Origin: Oscillospiraceae bacterium
GTDB taxonomy: Bacteria > Bacillota > Clostridia > TANB77 > CAG-508
Assembly (NCBI GenBank): GCA_009778695.1
Contig: WRFS01000011.1
Span: 1 to 53,983, forward strand
Length of the DNA stretch: 53,983 nt
Reading direction: 5' to 3'
The translations under genes and the position numbers were made by a program. Positions 52,506 through 53,983 of the stretch are shown one piece after another. Every line of letters begins with the position of its first letter. The first letter of the stretch is position 1. A model generated the notes under the pieces. The model saw only the letters and a program-made list of their open reading frames with translations, searched no databases and was not told the DNA's origin.

Positions 52506-52865
52506 TTATTGTACTAAATTTGTCATGTTCACATCAATTGAATTTCCATCAATCGAATTAAGATCGATTGAATTAAGATCAACTGTATTATCAACCGTAT
52601 TTCCATCAATCGTATTCTCATCAACTGTATTATCTATTAATGAATTATCAGATACGCCTTTCAATTTATTAACTCCATATTTATTAAATGCATCAAAAGC
52701 CATATCTAATATAAATACTATTATTATAGTTATTACAACTATTGTAATTACGCTCATGGTATTATTAAAAATTTGCTTTGGTGTTGGCCAAGTGACTTTT
52801 TTTAATTCAGCTTTAAAGTCTTTAAAAAACGGTTTTTTAGTTTTTTCATTATCATTATTAGCCAT
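52506..52865 (-). CDS. secE: preprotein translocase subunit SecE with a repetitive C-terminal extension
   Basis: 119 residues. The core (about 1-72) is normal: FFKDFKAELKKVTWPTPKQIFNNT followed by one transmembrane helix. After KLKGVSDNSL the chain continues for about 45 residues with repeats of N(T/S)(V/I)D, such as NTVD, NTID, LNSID and GNSID, which are absent from ordinary SecE (60-75 residues). The tail faces the outside if SecE topology is kept. Start ATG with AGGAGG. Confidence 0.93.
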   Translation of the reverse strand: MANNDNEKTKKPFFKDFKAELKKVTWPTPKQIFNNTMSVITIVVITIIIVFILDMAFDAFNKYGVNKLKGVSDNSLIDNTVDENTIDGNTVDNTVDLNSIDLNSIDGNSIDVNMTNLVQ

Positions 52866-52883
52866 TATATCCTCCTAAAAGAG

Positions 52884-53048
52884 TTATTTCGTTTCTTTAT
52901 GTGGTGTACGTTTTTTACAAAATTTACAATATTTTGTAATTTCTAATCTCTCTGTATTATTTTTTTTATTTTTTTCAGTCATATACGTTCTTCTTTTACA
53001 TTCTGTACATTCTAATGTTATTGGTTCTCTTGCTCCCTTTGTAGCCAT
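52884..53048 (-). CDS. rpmG: 50S ribosomal protein L33
   Basis: 54 residues: [20 protein letters not shown] at the start, [15 protein letters not shown] at the end. Two CxxC pairs make it the zinc-binding form. ATG 53048 has GGAGGTG before it. It is the first gene of the operon, 18 bases ahead of secE. Confidence 0.95.
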   Translation of the reverse strand: MATKGAREPITLECTECKRRTYMTEKNKKNNTERLEITKYCKFCKKRTPHKETK

Positions 53049-53123
53049 TTTTCTACACCTCCATCATTTTTTGGTAGAAGCATTTATATCTTAAACGATG
53101 TGATTTAAGTTAAACACTACAAT

Positions 53124-53152
53124 ACTTTACCATATTTTGACACAATTGTCAA
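53124..53152 (-). promoter_or_regulatory. promoter of rpmG-secE-nusG-rplKAJL
   Basis: Minus-strand TTGACA (plus 53147-53152), 17-base spacer, TAAAGT (plus 53124-53129), about 76 bases before the rpmG ATG. Confidence 0.7.
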
Positions 53153-53269
53153 TAGTTTATTCATATTTCACGAAGTCGCCATTTAAGCATGATTCCATCA
53201 AAAATTGTCGAAGAAAGTTAACAATAATTCTCTACTAATCATATTTTATATTAGAAGGAGGGAATATAA

Positions 53270-53845
53270 ATGTATCCATATTATAAGCGTAGTGATGTCT
53301 ACGAAGATTATCAAAGCTTGTTACTGAAGAAAAATCAAGAAGAAAGTTTGCGTAATAATATTTATAATGAATATTTTAAATTTGATGATTATATGCGTAG
53401 TGACGAAATAACAAATGAGGAAATAATATCATTCGAACAGGCATTAGATTTAATAAGAACGTCTATAGCAGATGAACAAGAAGATGAAATGTTTTACAAT
53501 TCAATAATACAAAATGCGCCTACTCAAAAAGAAAAAGAAGTTATTATGAGTATTAGGGATGACGAAAGAAAACATAACGAAATATTAAGAGAACTTTATT
53601 ACAAATTTACTGGTACAATGCTGCCACATGAAACCTTTGTTTCAAATATGAATGAAAACACGAATATGACTTACAACCAACAACTAGAACAGGCACTTTT
53701 GGGTGAATTAGAAGCAGTAAAAAGGTACAGAAGAATACTTGGAGCAATGCCAGATGAAGACAGTCGCACTTTACTTATTTCTATACTAACAGACGAATTA
53801 AGACATGCAAATAAATATAATTTTTTAATTACTAGTGCAAAATAA
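53270..53845 (+). CDS. ferritin-like protein
   Basis: 191 residues, with the metal ligands of a rubrerythrin/ferritin-like four-helix bundle: ADEQEDEMFYNSII, SIRDDERKHNEIL (ExxH), GELEAVKRYRRIL and TDELRHANKYNFL (second ExxH). Probably binds a di-iron or manganese centre; the function could be storage, oxygen defence or spore coat, but is not shown. Shine-Dalgarno AGAAGGAGGG. Divergent from the ribosomal operon; a hairpin repeat follows at 53885. Confidence 0.8.
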   Translation: MYPYYKRSDVYEDYQSLLLKKNQEESLRNNIYNEYFKFDDYMRSDEITNEEIISFEQALDLIRTSIADEQEDEMFYNSIIQNAPTQKEKEVIMSIRDDERKHNEILRELYYKFTGTMLPHETFVSNMNENTNMTYNQQLEQALLGELEAVKRYRRILGAMPDEDSRTLLISILTDELRHANKYNFLITSAK

Positions 53846-53884
53846 ATTACTGATTAAAGTTTTAGCCTAAAATTTCCGCCTCTG

Positions 53885-53983
53885 GAGTATAGTATAGCTT
53901 TTAAAAAGGCTCCTCCAAGCCTCCGAAGACTCCATGGGCCTCAAAGGGCTGTCGTTCACCTTTTTAAAAGCTATACTATACTC
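53885..53983. repeat. covarying hairpin repeat, copy R9 (reaches window end)
   Basis: Perfect 25-base arms as far as seen (53885-53909 and 53959-53983), core type B with CCTCCAAGCCTCCGAAGACT and CCTCAAAGGGCTGTCGTTC. The window stops before the right terminal motif. Downstream of the ferritin-like gene. Confidence 0.88.

Noticed and set aside
16820..53983. Hairpin repeats as integron attC sites
   Set aside because: attC sites also fold from poorly conserved arms, but the R'/R'' core sites (RYYYAAC and GTTRRRY) are not in the right places, there is no integrase in the window, and the copies do not border gene cassettes of one orientation.

Overview
The window is low-G+C, AT-rich chromosomal DNA from an endospore-forming member of the Clostridia. 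The evidence is a complete spoIIIA operon (AA to AH), yabP-yabQ-divIC, a dipicolinate synthase B subunit, A-type RNase P RNA, and Firmicute-style promoters and Shine-Dalgarno sites. I cannot name the genus. Metabolic genes (malic enzyme, fused ADP-forming acyl-CoA synthetase, pyruvate phosphate dikinase, phosphofructokinase) point to an anaerobic fermenter that makes ATP from acyl-CoA and works around pyruvate/PEP.

Layout. 1-11.4 kb: SOS-type division inhibitor (yneA-like), dpaB and a decayed second copy of it, PHP phosphoesterase, P-loop kinase, malic enzyme plus acyl-CoA synthetase, a DUF4143 ATPase, tRNA-Leu, rnpB, and several orphan genes. 11.4-19.4 kb: rho, divIC, yabQ, yabP, a VanW protein, an MscS channel, pfkA and a GT51 transglycosylase. 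19.4-23.2 kb: a locus amplified in tandem, in which each unit carries the 3' end of the transglycosylase gene, a small membrane-protein gene and the 3' end of an ABC transporter gene. Toxin-antitoxin modules (antitoxins intact, toxins broken) and a DUF2442/DUF4160 pair sit between the units. 23.2-32 kb: a MarR-controlled heterodimeric ABC exporter, a polysaccharide deacetylase, nrdR and ppdK. 32-35.4 kb: a DnaA-box cluster, a KAP-type NTPase, comF and an orphan gene. 35.4-41.5 kb: the spoIIIA operon. 41.5-49.3 kb: aquaporin, a CHAP hydrolase, two tRNAs, ctpA, two M23 hydrolases and ftsXE. 49.3-53.1 kb: rpmG-secE-nusG-rplKAJL, followed by a ferritin-like gene on the other strand.

Two signals stand out. 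(1) Three unrelated conserved genes (ppdK, rplK and an M23 peptidase gene) each carry one extra C just before a Gly GGN codon. In every case this puts a CGG codon in frame and requires a +1 shift to restore a canonical protein. Reading by eye, I found no other in-frame CGG in the conserved genes, while several orphan genes do use it. This suggests CGG is unassigned or very poorly decoded here, with tolerated or programmed +1 frameshifting; a shared sequencing artefact is the main alternative. (2) Nine intact copies of a roughly 100-130 bp hairpin repeat have perfect 25-35 bp arms that differ between copies but always match within a copy, around a conserved core. Four lie inside the spoIIIA operon and one inside rplJL. 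Other repeats include a CTAG-rich palindrome that forms the P12 arm of RNase P RNA and recurs in the tail of rplA, a GGGGCGAAC palindrome family, and a GTCATTCTGA-type palindrome that supplies the stop codon of malic enzyme.
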